Source of the DNA: Patellaria atrata CBS 101060
Lineage: Eukaryota; Ascomycota; Dothideomycetes; Patellariales; Patellariaceae
Direction: 5' to 3'
Length of the DNA: 64,000 nucleotides
Assembly (NCBI GenBank): GCA_010093705.1
Contig: MU006089.1
Location: 2,529,561-2,593,560, forward strand
Part shown: positions 23,425 to 35,772 of the stretch, piece after piece
How positions within the stretch are numbered: position 1 is the first letter of the stretch
How the letters are laid out: each line of letters opens with the position of its first letter
Position numbers and translations under genes: made by a program
The notes under the pieces: generated by a model
What the model saw: only the letters and a program-made list of their open reading frames with translations
The model's database searches: none
Told to the model about the DNA's origin: nothing

Positions 23425-23432
23425 CTTTTATA
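23425..23432 (-). promoter_or_regulatory. TATA-like box of the secreted protein gene
   Basis: TATAAAAG on the minus strand, about 152 nt upstream of the ATG at 23273. This is a textbook TATA sequence at a plausible distance for a fungal gene with a ~100-nt leader. Inference only. Confidence 0.5.
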
Positions 23433-24973
23433 CCTGGAGTTGTTTACCTCGAGTAACTCTTATATGCGCTAGTGCGAGACAAGAGTAATACCTTTCGGCA
23501 CTCTTATGTGTCACAAAAGTGTGAGGATTTTTTGAGACTGCGCGATGTCTTAGAACACTCGCGTGCTTCACTCCGCTATCACATATATCTCTGCATGAGC
23601 GCTTCGGGTTGCTACCAGGGAGTAGGATATATCAGTGGATCTAAGGAGTCTATCCACAGACGGGGGAAACGTTACTTTCTGTAATTCTTTTTATCAATTC
23701 AAGCCATGCCTTTGAGCTCTCTTATTACTTATTCAACTGACGGAAAGTATAGAATAAAATTTACTAAGTTAACACAACCCTTAATTCCTTCTGCACATTG
23801 TAATGAATTAAAGGTAGTAGTTATCGGATAGTTCAACGAAAGATATCTACGAATATACCATGGCCTAACTAAAGGGACATAAGAGTAACAGCACTGAAAT
23901 CAATGAATCACGACATATAACTGGAAAAATAAATACATCATAGTACTATCACCATCGCGTGACACTGTGCTCCTCCATACAATGATTCTGCCAGCTAGCG
24001 CAACTGCAAGCGATACATCCAAACGCCAGCCATTTGAAATTGCAAAAAGTGCGTAGGTAATTAAGATTAATGATTTTAGTTGTTTATAAGGTGCGAGAAA
24101 AAAAAAAAGAAAAGAAAAAGAAAAAAACAGTTCCCACGCCCTCCGAAGAGAGCGTGGTACATCTGCCGGGAGCCTTTTCATCTACATTAAGGGCTTCTAA
24201 CTGCAGTCTCGACAGCAGATCACGAATGGGAAGGGTTACGAAATTGCGAAAAGATTAGCTATAATTGAATCGAATAATCTATAAGGCACAACCTAAGGCC
24301 TTGTTTAACTTGGTCAGGAAAGATACTTGTATAAGGATAGGATGAACCATTATTACAGATCGCATTTCGGAGTCTAAGGAGCCCAATTCTGTCTCCTTCA
24401 GCTCGGCTACCATACCCTGATTGATTTCCGGTGTTGCTAATAAATTTTGTACTATTTTATTGAATATCTAAGAGCCATTTGAGAATTCATTGGAGGATGG
24501 GATAGAGTTGTCGTTCAAATTGAGTCTTGCACTGGTGGATAGCGTGATTATATAATATTATGGGGATTTCCGCCACCAGCGCTTTTAGGGTTCGTGATGC
24601 TATGGATGCGGGGAAATCATAGCAAAGAAGAACTGTAAAGTCATGGCATATGTAACATAAAATCAACCACTAATTCAGAAGAGACTTCCTTATACAACCT
24701 ATGCACCTTTCGCTCATTGCTCATTGTCATTTGTGTACAAAACAAAATGCTGGACTGATCCTAGGGCAGCCTCGCTCATCAATTCTTCCAGCAACTCCCA
24801 TATGTAATCGTGCTGCATCTATGCCTCTCTAGCGCGAATCCATGGCCGTTTCAATCATCTATACACCGTCCCGGCGCGTCAAAGATCAGACCAACTCTTC
24901 AGGTTTGAATTATGCACATTTTATCCAGTTCGTAAACTGTTTTCCCTCAATTTGATTTTCATCGTGTTCCCAA
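23433..24973. other. 1.5-kb AT-rich intergenic region
   Basis: No gene recognised. It includes an A-rich purine tract at about 24096-24129 (runs of A broken by single G). The right part is probably the 3' UTR of the MAPKK gene. Confidence 0.5.
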
Positions 24974-27092
24974 TCATGACGTAGCAGTCACATCCGACTG
25001 TTTGATCTCCTTCATAGGGCTCACTACTGCATCCAGTGGTGCGGCGTGGAGTGGAGGTGGAGCACTCTTTCCCATCTTCCCCGCCCTACGTTTCTCGATA
25101 GCTGTAATGACCCACTCCGCAACCTCCTTATCAACAACATCAGGTGGTAGTTTTACGCCGCTAACTGAGGCGGTCGATGCATTAATATCTTCAATAGCGG
25201 TTGGTAGCGGCGCTCCAGATGCAGCGGCGGCCTCAGCAGCTTCTTCATCCTCCTCCATGATGACGGATGGTTGGGCGAGAGGCGCAAGCCATGCATGTTG
25301 GAGTAGCATGGCATAGGTCGGGCGCAGGTTAGGAATTTTGTGTAAACAGCCGCGCACAAAATTGCGTGCTGCCTCGGAGTAACCTTCTGCAGGCAAATCA
25401 GGGGGCTCACCGTCAACGATAGCCTGACGATTATTAGTATTAGCGATTCACTATAAATGATAGAGATATATCACTTACGCTCAACTGACTGAAGATATTG
25501 TTGTATGTTTCAGGAGGGTAAGGGTATCTACCTAAGGCAGATTCGATGAGTGTAAGACCTAAACTCCAAATATCGCTCTGAACACTGTATGTCCCTCCGC
25601 CGGGATTAGCACCTGCCTGTGCAATACCCCCACTAGAGATACGTTCAGGAGCCATGTAACTTTGACATCCAATGTTGGTCTTGGCGATGCTGGCTACCAG
25701 ATTACCACTGACTCCAAAATCGCAGATTTTGACTTGGCCTTTAGTATTCATGAGGATGTTGGTGGGTTTGACATCTCTATGAATGATATTGTGGTCATCC
25801 TTGAGAGACTTAAGACCTTGCGTAGTAGCGAGCGCGATCTTTCGCAGGACATTCTCTGGGATACCGTCGCCGTAAAGCTTGTCGATTGATCCGCCATCCA
25901 TGAACTCCATACATATGTAAACAGCTCCTTCCTGGAAGAAAGCTCCATAGAAGTCAACGATATGGGGAGATACACAGCGATGCAGAATATCGAGTTCCAT
26001 AATGATGGCGGCAAATTTCGCATCATCAAGTTCTAGACGGATCTCCTTCATGGCCATAATCACACCAGTTGTTCCGCCGGAAGTAGCAGAGGTGGGACTG
26101 TTGTCATCTGAGGACTTATTCGTGGGAGAATCGGGGCTCTTTAGGGAAGGCTGTAGCTTGTTTCCCGCAAGACCTTGACCTGGTCTCCTAATCTTTGGCC
26201 TGGCATGTCGAACCTTGTAAACCGTGCCGTAATTACCCTTTCCTAGCTCATCTAAAGTATCTACTTCATCTAGAGATATCTTAAAAGTACTGCCACCGGA
26301 GAACTCCACACCTTGCGCATTGATGGTAGCCTTTCCCTTGAATCGTAGGGTACCTGTTTCTTTGTCGATGTACTCCGAATACTTATCCATCATTGACCCT
26401 TGAGTTGCAGATGGTCCATTCGAAGCATTCCCGTCTGCCCCAGCATTCATTTGAGATAATGTGAGGCCTGGTTTCTTCTTCGCGGCAGGCGTCGGTGACG
26501 GTGCGCCAGGTAGACCTCCAGGCATTCTCATGCCCCTCTTCTCTGCTAATGAAGGTTTCTTACCTCCCATGTGCAGGTTTGGGACCGCAGGAGCAGATTG
26601 GAAGTTCATCAAATTGGGTTTTGCGAGGTTTGGTGGCATCTTGAAGCCAGCGGGGATTCCGCCAGGCCCCATTACCGGTCCTCCTGCGGATGACATGCTG
26701 ACTGGGCTAGTGACACCTTGACCTGGAGGACTTGCAAGTGGATTTGCCTGCGGGCGAGGGGCGCCCTGTCTGGACAATTGTAACGCCTTCATCTTTGCCT
26801 GTATATCCTGCGACACATTGAGTCCACTGGCTCGACTTGAGATAGGTGGTGGGTGAGGTCTTCGTGCAGCGTTCAAGGTGCCGAGGGGAGTTGAGGAAGT
26901 AGTCATATTTCCAGTTGTTGCGGAAGCTGACATAGAACGAGGGGAGAGACTGGGTGGTTCCAGTGAGGTTGCGCTGGCTATGGAGTGAGCAGCTGGGGGA
27001 GGTGCGAAAGGGGAAGATACTGGCGAAGGAGAGCCGGGTGTGGATGCAGCAGAATCCGAATCGATCTCTTGGTCCGGTGTTACTGCTGCCAT
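24974..27092 (-). CDS. pbs2: MAP kinase kinase of the HOG pathway (PBS2/OS-5 type)
   Basis: Dual-specificity kinase that activates the Hog1/OS-2 MAP kinase under osmotic stress and phenylpyrrole fungicides. Exons 27092-25479 and 25423-24974 (56-bp-class intron, GTAAGT donor) give 687 aa. The ~270-residue N-terminal region is Ser/Pro-rich. The kinase domain begins with LGKGNYGTVYKV (~283). It contains a family-typical insert before VIMAMKEIRLE, HRDVKPTNIL (~438), DFGVSG, and the activation loop SIAKTNIGCQSYMAPER, whose Ser and Thr (~468 and ~472) are the expected phospho-sites. The C-terminus has RPTYAMLLQHAWLA. The loop and the insert favour Pbs2 over the cell-wall (Mkk) or pheromone (Ste7) kinases. 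Confidence 0.92.
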
Positions 27093-28782
27093 GGCGAATT
27101 ACGTTGAGAACAACGGGAGTTGCAGGTTTTGTGAAGCGTGAGCTACCGGCTCAGACTAACATGTGCAAGTACCGTACAAGTATCTGGCAGGTAAAGGCCA
27201 GAGACTAGGGAGGGAGTGGAAGTGCAAGACCACTAGTAAACTAAGCAGGATTCAGGAACAAGGCAAAAAAGAAAGACGTCGTAGTTGGTGAGTAAGATTA
27301 GGGTAAGGTAGGATAGGTACGTTGTTCAAGTTGCTTGTGGTTTTGGTGTGGCTGTGCGTTGACGTTGTGACGTGCTCTGGTTCGTCGGAGGCGGAAGGAA
27401 ATTCCAAGACTTTCAGCCTGTGACGAAATTGCACAAGCGTGCAAAAAACAAGAACTTGTCGAAAACCTCTTTCTGCTTGGTTTAAGAAAGATGGGTTCCC
27501 AAGCGGAGAGTAGCATAGGGGAGAACAGAAGGAGAGGTAGAGAATGCCGGGTGAGGTGGTCAAAGTAATTTTGCTTCTTCACTCCGTACATCAGGTATGA
27601 GGGCTTTTACGATCGATATGTACCTTCGTACAGAATAGTGTATTTAGTAGCGTACCGTAGCATGACATTGATTGGTACAGTACCTCTATATCCAGGTACA
27701 GAAAGATAGGTAATCCGATTCTGGGGATGGCAAGAAGATTAATAAGTAAAGATATAGATCGAAGACGAAGCAAATTCACCAGACACGTAGTTCTATCTGA
27801 CAATCAGCCATAGAATTACTGTGAGATGCGACCGGTTACCCAAATTATTAAAACCTCCTCTACGAGTACCAGGTACCTTAGTTCCATGCTTCATCTATCT
27901 GAGAGAGATGTACAGTACTTCGTACAGAATACATTCTGATGTTGACGCAACACAACACCTCATGAACAGTAGATTTGATGATCAGATATCTCAAATATGC
28001 AGGAGGAAGCTGGCAATCGTCGATGGCGTAAGGTAGGTGAAAGCGTACAGTGCATCCAAATAATACATATATACGCATAATCCTAAAGGAATCATCTTCA
28101 TATCAAGTTGAGACTTCCTCATCCAATGATACCTACCCGTATGGGAGATATACATGTGAATACGCATGTAAATAATAGAGATCGCAAGAAACCGTCATAC
28201 GGCGCTTCGTCCCATCAATTCCCCAGAAAATTGATCAGTGACGGGAGGGTTCCCCACCCACCTCATACTTGTGCAAGTGAAAAGCTCCAGCCACAGCATA
28301 AACTGCCACCGACGCTGGGCGCAGACGTACCTAACCTTAGCCTCCTTAGAAGGGTTATCGCCCACCAATTGCCTGGGCTGTTCCATTCCCTGTTCCCATC
28401 TCTACCTTTAACACGCCAGCGCTGCCCGGAGCACCTTCAAACAGCTCAACACCCAAAAAGGCCCGAACGAATCTCTCCTTTTGCAACCTTGCTTTTTATA
28501 ATCTCCCACTCTTGTTAAACATCGTCTTTGAGAGATCTACTCTCTTCTTTTCATTAGCATTTTTTCCGACTACCTCATCCTCCCCCTCAGAAATTCTAAC
28601 CTCCGCATCGGGTGATCGTCATCTCGAATCATCACCAACCATGCGTGCCTGAATCCTTCTAACGCACCTCCTCACTTCAACTACTTGTCTTCAACGGTCC
28701 TAAGGATACCGTTGTCCGTGGTCAACTTCAATTCTCACGGATCTGAAAGCGTCAAGCTTCCTATAATCACACACGCCGCACA
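27093..28782. promoter_or_regulatory. 1.7-kb divergent region with a GTAC-rich stretch
   Basis: Separates the divergent MAPKK and carrier genes. From 27590 to 27930 the tetramer GTAC occurs many times, including GGTACAGTACC, CAGGTACAG and two copies of TTCGTACAGAATA. The right end (28500-28780) is pyrimidine-rich and probably the leader of the carrier gene. No gene was recognised; short frames around 28108-28518 look fortuitous. Confidence 0.45.
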
Positions 28783-30756
28783 ATGGCTTGGTCTTTCTTC
28801 TCTACGCCTACCTCATACCGCCTTGCGCAAACTAGCAATTTCGCCTTCGAATCAACGAATCTCCTTGCAATGACAAGCGATACTTCATACTTAGATGGCT
28901 TCAGGACGAAGCTCGCAGGCCACTCTTCACACCCGGACTTTGGCCATCTAGTTCTCCTAGTCTTCGAAGCTGTGCTGGAAGTGGTCTGCGTCAGCTTACC
29001 AGGATACATCGTAGCGAGACAAGGCATGTTCGATGCAGATGCTCAGAAATTCCTAGCGAATTTGAACGTGCAGTTGTTCACACCGTGTCTGAGTACGATC
29101 CCACGATTGTGTTTAGATAGAATCCGAGCTGACATACCCTTTCATAGTTTTTACGAAGCTTGCCTCCCAACTGACGGCGGATAAGCTCGTCGAATTGGCC
29201 GTCATTCCATTTATCTTCATTCTCCAAACAGCTGTTTCATTCATGGGCTCATGGTTGATATCAAAGGCATTCAAGTTTACAAAACGTCAAAGTAACTTTG
29301 TCATTGCAATGGGAGTACGTATACAGCTTGCTGTTCGTCAGCACACAGACTGACTTTTTGATATAGGTCTTTGGAAACTCAAACTCATTACCCATCTCTC
29401 TCGTCATATCCTTATCGAAGACGCTGAACGGTTTGCATTGGGACAAAATCCCTGGGGATAACGATGACGAAGTAGCTGCCCGAGGCATTCTCTATCTGCT
29501 TATCTTCCAACAATTAGGTCAACTAGTGCGATGGAGTTGGGGATATCATGTTCTCCTCGCCCCGGCTGACTCTTATAAGGAAGAAGATGAGGGCCGCCAT
29601 TCAGCCGTTGAGCAAGGCCGATACGGAGAAGATTCTGGTTTTCATGAACGACAGTATCTGCTTGATAGCGATTCTGATTCCGATAGTAGTGAAGGCTACA
29701 CGGACATTAACGACAACGCTGTAGGTCAGGAACCCGTCAAGCCACAGTCAGATTCGGATTACGAATCGGGAAGCGTCACACCGGTCAATAAGAGGAAGTA
29801 CGCCTCTGGATCGAGTAAAGACGGTGACTCCGATAATGGTCTCATAGTCGCCCCAACGAACGGAAATATCATAGCCAAGGGACCTGGCAGCCTCGCGAAC
29901 CATAACTTCAGGCAAGATTCTGCGGGCCATATCACTTCATTTCCGGTCCCTACCCCAAACCCTTCAGAAGAAAATCTACCGTCAGGACTCCAAGGCTGGT
30001 GGCTTCGGATCAAGCAGACCGTCGTACGATTTTGGTCCAAATGCACGAATGCGATACGCAACACCTCAAACAAAGCTTTCGACGCACTTCCAACACGGGT
30101 TCAAAAGATACTCTCTAAGATTGGGCATTGGCTCTGGAGATTCTTGCACGGTCTTTGGGAATTCATGAATCCGCCGCTCTGGGCAATGTTTGCTGCAATC
30201 ATTGTAGCTTCTATCCCACCTCTTCAGCATTTGTTTTTCCAACCTGGTACCTTTATTAACAACTCAGTCACCCGAGCGATTAGCCAGAGTGGCGGTGTTG
30301 CAGTTCCGTTGATTCTTGTTGTTCTTGGAGCCAACTTAGCTCGAAATACACTCCCTAAGGATGCCCAGAGTGGTATAGAAGACCCAAAAGTGGAAAGGAA
30401 CCTTCTGATTGCGTCCATTCTAAGCCGCATGCTGATACCGACGCTTCTTATGTCACCTTTTATTGCTATAATTGCGAAGTACGTTCCAGTAAGCATTCTG
30501 GATGATCCGATCTTCGTGATTGTGGTCTTCCTTCTCACCGGGGCACCGAGCGCGCTTCAGCTCGCACAGATCTGTCAGATCAATAATGTCTACATGGGCG
30601 CGATGTCTCGCCTCCTATTCCAGAGTTATGTTGTATGGTATGTACAATGCGCGAGCCCTTTCTCGCATAATGAGATACTAATGAATCACCAGGATCCTAC
30701 CCTCGACACTTGTTCTTGTGATGCTTGCTCTCGAAGTTGTGGAATGGGCAGCGTGA
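28783..30756 (+). CDS. Auxin efflux carrier (AEC/PIN-like) family membrane transporter (4 exons)
   Basis: Membrane transporter of the bile/arsenite/riboflavin superfamily AEC branch; fungal members probably export organic acids or indole compounds, but the substrate is not known. Exons 28783-29092, 29148-29314, 29367-30637 and 30693-30756 join in phase to give 603 aa. The N-terminal half has the typical FEAVLEVVCVSLPGYIVARQG, then FLANLNVQLFTPCLIFTKLA and VFGNSNSLPISLVISL. A long acidic cytosolic loop (D/S/E-rich, about residues 240-345) separates the two membrane halves. The second half has PPLWAMFAAIIVASIPPLQ, GGVAVPLILVVLGANLA and GAPSALQLAQICQINNVY. The ATG at 28870 is a possible alternative start. 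Confidence 0.88.
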
Positions 30757-31533
30757 TGGGTTGTTCTTTGCTCGAACCTACTATTCTAGATATACACTGT
30801 ACATTTTACGAATGGGATATGGTCATAGTTCATGCATGGTGTTCAGGCGCTACATTCACATTTTGGGCTTGACGGGAGGGTGTCTGGAAAGTCTTCGCCG
30901 TTCCCTTAGTTCAAGAGGGATACAGTCTTTCCGTTATCCTTCGAAGTCTAGATAGACAATTATCGGAATTATCATTCCTTTTTTTTCTTCTCAATTTTCC
31001 GAAACTCTGGTATCGAAACAGGCTTAGCAGGATCGATGGCTCGATGCACAGCGATGTCATCCATGGGTGTTATTAGGAACCCCTAGTTTTATAGCGGCTA
31101 TTAGCTCAACCAGCGACTCGGAGCAATTTGACAGGGATGACAAGTGTGGCTGGAAACAAAGCTTGAAAGAACCTGAACTATCGTGACTTGACTTCAGAAA
31201 TCCTTTCCTGCCCTTACTCTACTCCCTACCATCATAGAGAAGGGACAGGATAGTTATCCTTCTCTCCATTGGAAACAATCGTCTATTTCGTATTCTATCC
31301 CTCTACGTCATTAATATTGCTCCCTCTTAAGCCTGGTACCAGATAACTACACGGAAGATACCGTCTTGCCCAATCAGTCTCCCACGTGCCAGCCCAACAA
31401 AAGACTTAGGTTACGTCGCTTCGCAATTTGCAAAGTTTGTACTGTACAGTTTCCAACACATTAACACTTCAGTCTAAAGAGATTCGTACCCGACAAACCG
31501 ATCGATAACATCCTCTCATACTTGTCATACCCG
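30757..31533. promoter_or_regulatory. Promoter region of the choline kinase gene
   Basis: About 780 bp between tandem plus-strand genes. It contains CCACGTGCC near 31383 (an E-box core) and TACTGTACAGT near 31440. Their function is not established. Confidence 0.4.
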
Positions 31534-34500
31534 ATGGCCGACTCAGCGTCCGGTCCGGACCGATCCCTTGATATGAGTCGCACTCCCAGAAGCGCTCTGA
31601 TGCCTCGGACCGGTTCCTATGAAGATACAACATCACCAAGATCGGGGTCTGCGAAGGGTGAGTGGATCCATTTGCTTACTTACTTTAGTCACAACTGTTG
31701 TATTCTCCTTTTGATTGTCTTCCTCAGTGGTGCTCGTCGAAATCGAGTCATTCTTGAGAGCGATACAAATACAATCCACTGTACTTTTACCACAAGGTAG
31801 CAAGCAGGTTCTAAATGGTTAATGAGTCTTCAATATTCCCTTCATATCTAGTACTGCAGTGTCATGCCTTTAGCAACATCTCTCCTAATACAATTTTCGT
31901 CAACTTAAATGTAGATGTCAAATTGTTCCTGGAATGCAAAACGATTCCCATCTGGTTCAAGTTCCTGCTTAAGGTCATCTTCCACAAATGGATCTAAAAA
32001 GAAATAAATACATCTTGAGAATATCCGTGCGCTATCAAGTAAACATATTGAGGCTTATATGTCGTATATATCCAGTTGTCACAATCGCAGAACCTGAAAG
32101 CATATCGCCTATGATGCGAGGAAAAAACAAAGAAATTGACCCCTTCGACCTTGATGCATCTGCCCCAAAGCAACATCGCGCATCAGTCAGCGGTAAACGC
32201 CTCTCTGGAAGGCCCCCTATTGAACGGCCTGGCTCAAAGTCGAGTCTTCGTGGCTCTCCGTCCATCGAGAACATAGCAGATGAGATATCCCAAGCTGCCA
32301 GCCGACCAAACTCGCGCCATAACTCGATAGATCAAGGTTTGCTCGCTCAAATTACGAAATGGGTGCAACAGGAGAGAGCGCGTAGAACAGCACGGAAGAC
32401 GAAGAGTGAGTCAACGTCGGTTGGCCCTACACTAGACCAGGATGAACAGTCATCCGGTCAATTGGATGGACCTGCAGAAACCCAGCCGAAAAGGCTTTCA
32501 GATTCTTCAGAGGGTTCTGTGGCTCTCGATCAACTCCAAGCTTTACTGGATAGAACAATGAACTTGAATCTCGGGGACAGATCATCTGGAGGGAGACAAT
32601 CAATCGGCCATCGGTTATCCTCCATCCGAAAACTTGGACGACGATCTACTGCGGCTTCTTCTGATAACGATGTGCAGGATACCGAGCTCGTTGTGCCATC
32701 ATGCGATACTATCCTCGATAATTCAAAGACTATGTCTTATACAGGAGGCGGAGCAGATGATGAAGGTCGGGAGGACGGTTCTAAGAGAAAAGATAAAGAA
32801 GCTTGGAATGCGTTCAAATATGAGATTGTCCGGTTGACCCATACCTTAAGATTGAAAGGATGGCGAAGGGTTCCCCTGGAAAAGAGTGGCGATATCGAAG
32901 TAGAAAGACTCAGCGGTGCTTTGACTAATGCCGTCTACGTTGTTACTCCACCGAAAAACATATCTTCTCGTCGAACGGAGACTGACGACGGTACTGCCTC
33001 AGTTGCCCCTAGTAAACCTCCAAAGTAAGTTATTCATAATATCGCAAGCTTAGATTCTACTAACGAGAGAACTAGCAAACTGCTCCTCCGTATCTATGGA
33101 CCCCAAGTTGAGCATCTTATTGATAGAGAGGCCGAGCTTCAGATTCTCCGCCGCCTTGCCCGTAAACACATTGGCCCACGTCTCCTTGGGACGTTCAACA
33201 ATGGTCGCTTCGAACAGTTCCTCCATGCCCGTACTCTCACACCAAAGGATCTCCGTGATCCTGAGACATCAAAGAAGATCGCTAAACGTATGCGAGAACT
33301 GCATGAGGGCATTGACCTACTGGCCAAGGAACGTGAAGACGGCGCATTTGTCTGGCGTAACTGGGACAAATGGGTGGAGAGATGCGAACAAGTTATCACC
33401 TGGCTGGACAAGCAGATTCTCGAACCTGAAGCTAGCCCTACACAGACAAAGTCTGAAGCATGGAAGAAGAGAGGATTAATTTGTGGTGTCGAATGGCATG
33501 TATTCCGACAGACTGTCGAAAAATATCGGAAGTGGTTAGACGCACAGTATGGCGGTAGTGACCGGGTCAAGGAACGGCTCGTATTTGCTCATAACGATGT
33601 TAGTATCCTGCTTATGTTGCGGAATAAAGGACTAACTGTATATCTCAGGCACAATACGGCAATATTCTTCGCCTTGTTCCCGAGGGAGAGTCACCTCTTC
33701 TCCACCCAGCAAATGAACATAAACAACTCGTTGTGATCGACTTCGAGTACGCCAACGCGAACCTTCCTGGTCTTGAGTTCGCAAATCACTTCGTAAGCCC
33801 CCTTTACGCGCTGTTTTGTTCTCCCCACTTTTCTAGCGAACCTTTATCCATGTCTCTCTGAGATTCCCCTATTCGCTTCCCCCATAATATCTCATATCCG
33901 GTTCCTTCTTATGCTTAATATCCACTAATATCTCCCCTTAGACTGAATGGTGCTACAACTATCATGACCCTAACCATCCCCACCTCTGCGACACCACCCT
34001 CTACCCGACGCCGCACGAACAACGGCGCTTCATCCGCGCCTACGTTCTCCATGACCCGCCTCACCACCCCTCCACAACCACTCCCGTCCAGACTCCCTCC
34101 CTTCACCCCACCACGCCCTCTTCGTCCTCCCTCTCGGTCTTCATGCTCGACTCGCGCACTCCGACCCGCGAGCAAGAAGAGAAAGACGCCAAAGAGGACG
34201 AGAGGGTAGAAAAGGAAGTCGAAAGACTGATCCACGAGACGCGCCTGTGGAGGCTAGCCAACAGCGCGCAGTGGGTCGCATGGGGCATCGTGCAAGCGAA
34301 GGTGGAGGGACTGCCGGCGGAGAAGAAGGGGAAGAACAAGAAACGCACCAACTCCGAGGACACAGCCGCTGATAAACCGCACGAGTCTATGGGTGCCAAA
34401 CTCCTCCATCTCCTCCCCGGCCGTGGCGGGTCAGATCCCCTGGAGGGCGAGGAGGTGGATATGGCGCGCGATATGGAGGATAAGCGCCCGGATCCGGAGG

Positions 34501-34661
34501 AGGGGACTAAGAACGAGGAGGACGAGGAGGAGTTTGATTATCTGGCGTATGCGCAGAGTAGGGCTATGTTCTTCTGGGGGGATGCGGTGGCTTTGGGGGT
34601 TGTGGATAAGGAGGAGTTGCCTGAGGGACTTGGGGCAGGATTGAGGGAGGTCGAATTTTAG
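31534..34661 (+). CDS. Choline kinase (fungal CKI1 type, 6 exons)
   Basis: Phosphorylates choline (and probably ethanolamine) with ATP, the first step of the Kennedy pathway. Exons 31534-31657, 31728-31796, 32091-33024, 33076-33598, 33649-33792 and 33942-34661 join in phase to give 837 aa. The ~300-residue N-terminal extension is Ser-rich and low in conservation. The catalytic part shows KLLLRIYG, LLGTFNNGRFEQFL, the Brenner-type loop VFAHNDAQYGNIL (split by an intron after HND) and VVIDFEYANANLPGLEFANHFTEW (split after HF), then RLIHETRLWRLANSAQWVAWGI. An acidic, charged insert sits near the C-terminus. The small second exon (69 nt) is supported by phase and splice sites but not by any known motif. 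Confidence 0.92.
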
Positions 34662-34809
34662 GTTTTTCTCTGGTTGTGGGAGGTTGGATCTTGCTGTGGG
34701 ATAGGGGGCTGATTGGATTCTGTTCTGTGCGTTTGAGGGGATCTGGGGAATAGGGGTGATGTATATGTAGGCGGTCGAATTAGAAGTGTTGCTGTTGTGT
34801 TAGATGTCT

Positions 34810-35740
34810 ATCCGTTCGTGTTCGCACCGTCTATGCAGATAGCTGAAATGTACGAAACGGTTCTGGTGATTTGGGGGTCCGGTTATCGGGACTCTGGATA
34901 CTGTATGCCCTATTCATCCGTCCTCGTTCGATGTATCCTCGAATCTGCGCGAGGATAGATGAAATGCTCGAATCGTTAAGTATCTGTACCGGCAGTATTC
35001 CGTCGACTGTACACATTACGTATTGGATCTCGTTCGAATCGTTTTTAAATCAGAGGAAGAATGGAGGAGAATGTTTTGGTATCATCCGCCTGTAGCAATT
35101 GTAGTGAGTCTACCGTATTAAAAACTCATTTCAATCAAGGTCAACGTGTTCTTGGGATAGAGCGGGATTTCTGGGATCATTTACGCCGTCATGCACCTGT
35201 ATTATCTATTCTCCGCGTATCCTACTGAGGAGCTAATCATTCCTAGTCAAGGTGTTCTTGGAGTATACTGAGGTTTGAAAGATCTCTTGAGATATCGTAC
35301 ACCAATGCGGCCAGTATTCAGTCTATACGATAACTTACTCATCCATTCCCTATCGAGGTATCCTTGGATCTGAGCGAGGTTTGAGAAAACGCACTCCTCG
35401 CTGTTCATGTGTACTACTTATATCCAGTCTACCATATAATTCAGTCACACCTTCTCGTTGAGGGTGTTCTTTGATGAGAGTGAAATTTCAAGAATTTCAC
35501 TTGCTGGTAAGCGTCTATGCTACGTGTATTCAGGTTACTATGAGGGATGACTAGCTTTTTCCGTTCGAACTGTATGTTAAATAGAGGGAGATTGGTGGAA
35601 GAGAGTCATACAGGTTTAGGACTGTACAATCCCAACCCCATCTCCTGAGGACCTAGTTGATTGGTTTCCGTTCACACGATCAGTTCATTAATGTGAAAAA
35701 TATACCGGAGCTCAAACTGATTTAGTACTATCCGAAACCC
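34810..35740. repeat. Degenerate tandem array, period about 105 bp, about 9 copies
   Basis: Unit starts fall near 34810, 34916, 35024, 35126, 35238, 35338, 35443, 35549 and 35647. The core is of the form TCATCC, a TC-rich stretch with TTCGA, GTATCCTTGGATCTG then GCGAGGTTTGA, as seen best at 34916 and 35338. The unit tail often reads CAGTATTCAGTCTAT or CCAGTCTACCATAT. Copies are strongly diverged, yet register is kept across ~930 bp. The array fills the space between the convergent choline kinase and membrane-protein genes and has no open frame along its length. Confidence 0.65.
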
Positions 35741-35772
35741 ATCTTCTGTATATGATTACTGGAAGTTAATCT

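Noticed and set aside
24096-24129. Poly(A) tail of a retroposed element
   Set aside because: The A-rich tract is interrupted by G at intervals, with no target duplication or element body beside it.
28108-28518. 136-codon plus-strand frame upstream of the AEC carrier
   Set aside because: Composition follows the pyrimidine-rich leader, and no domain or conserved motif is visible.
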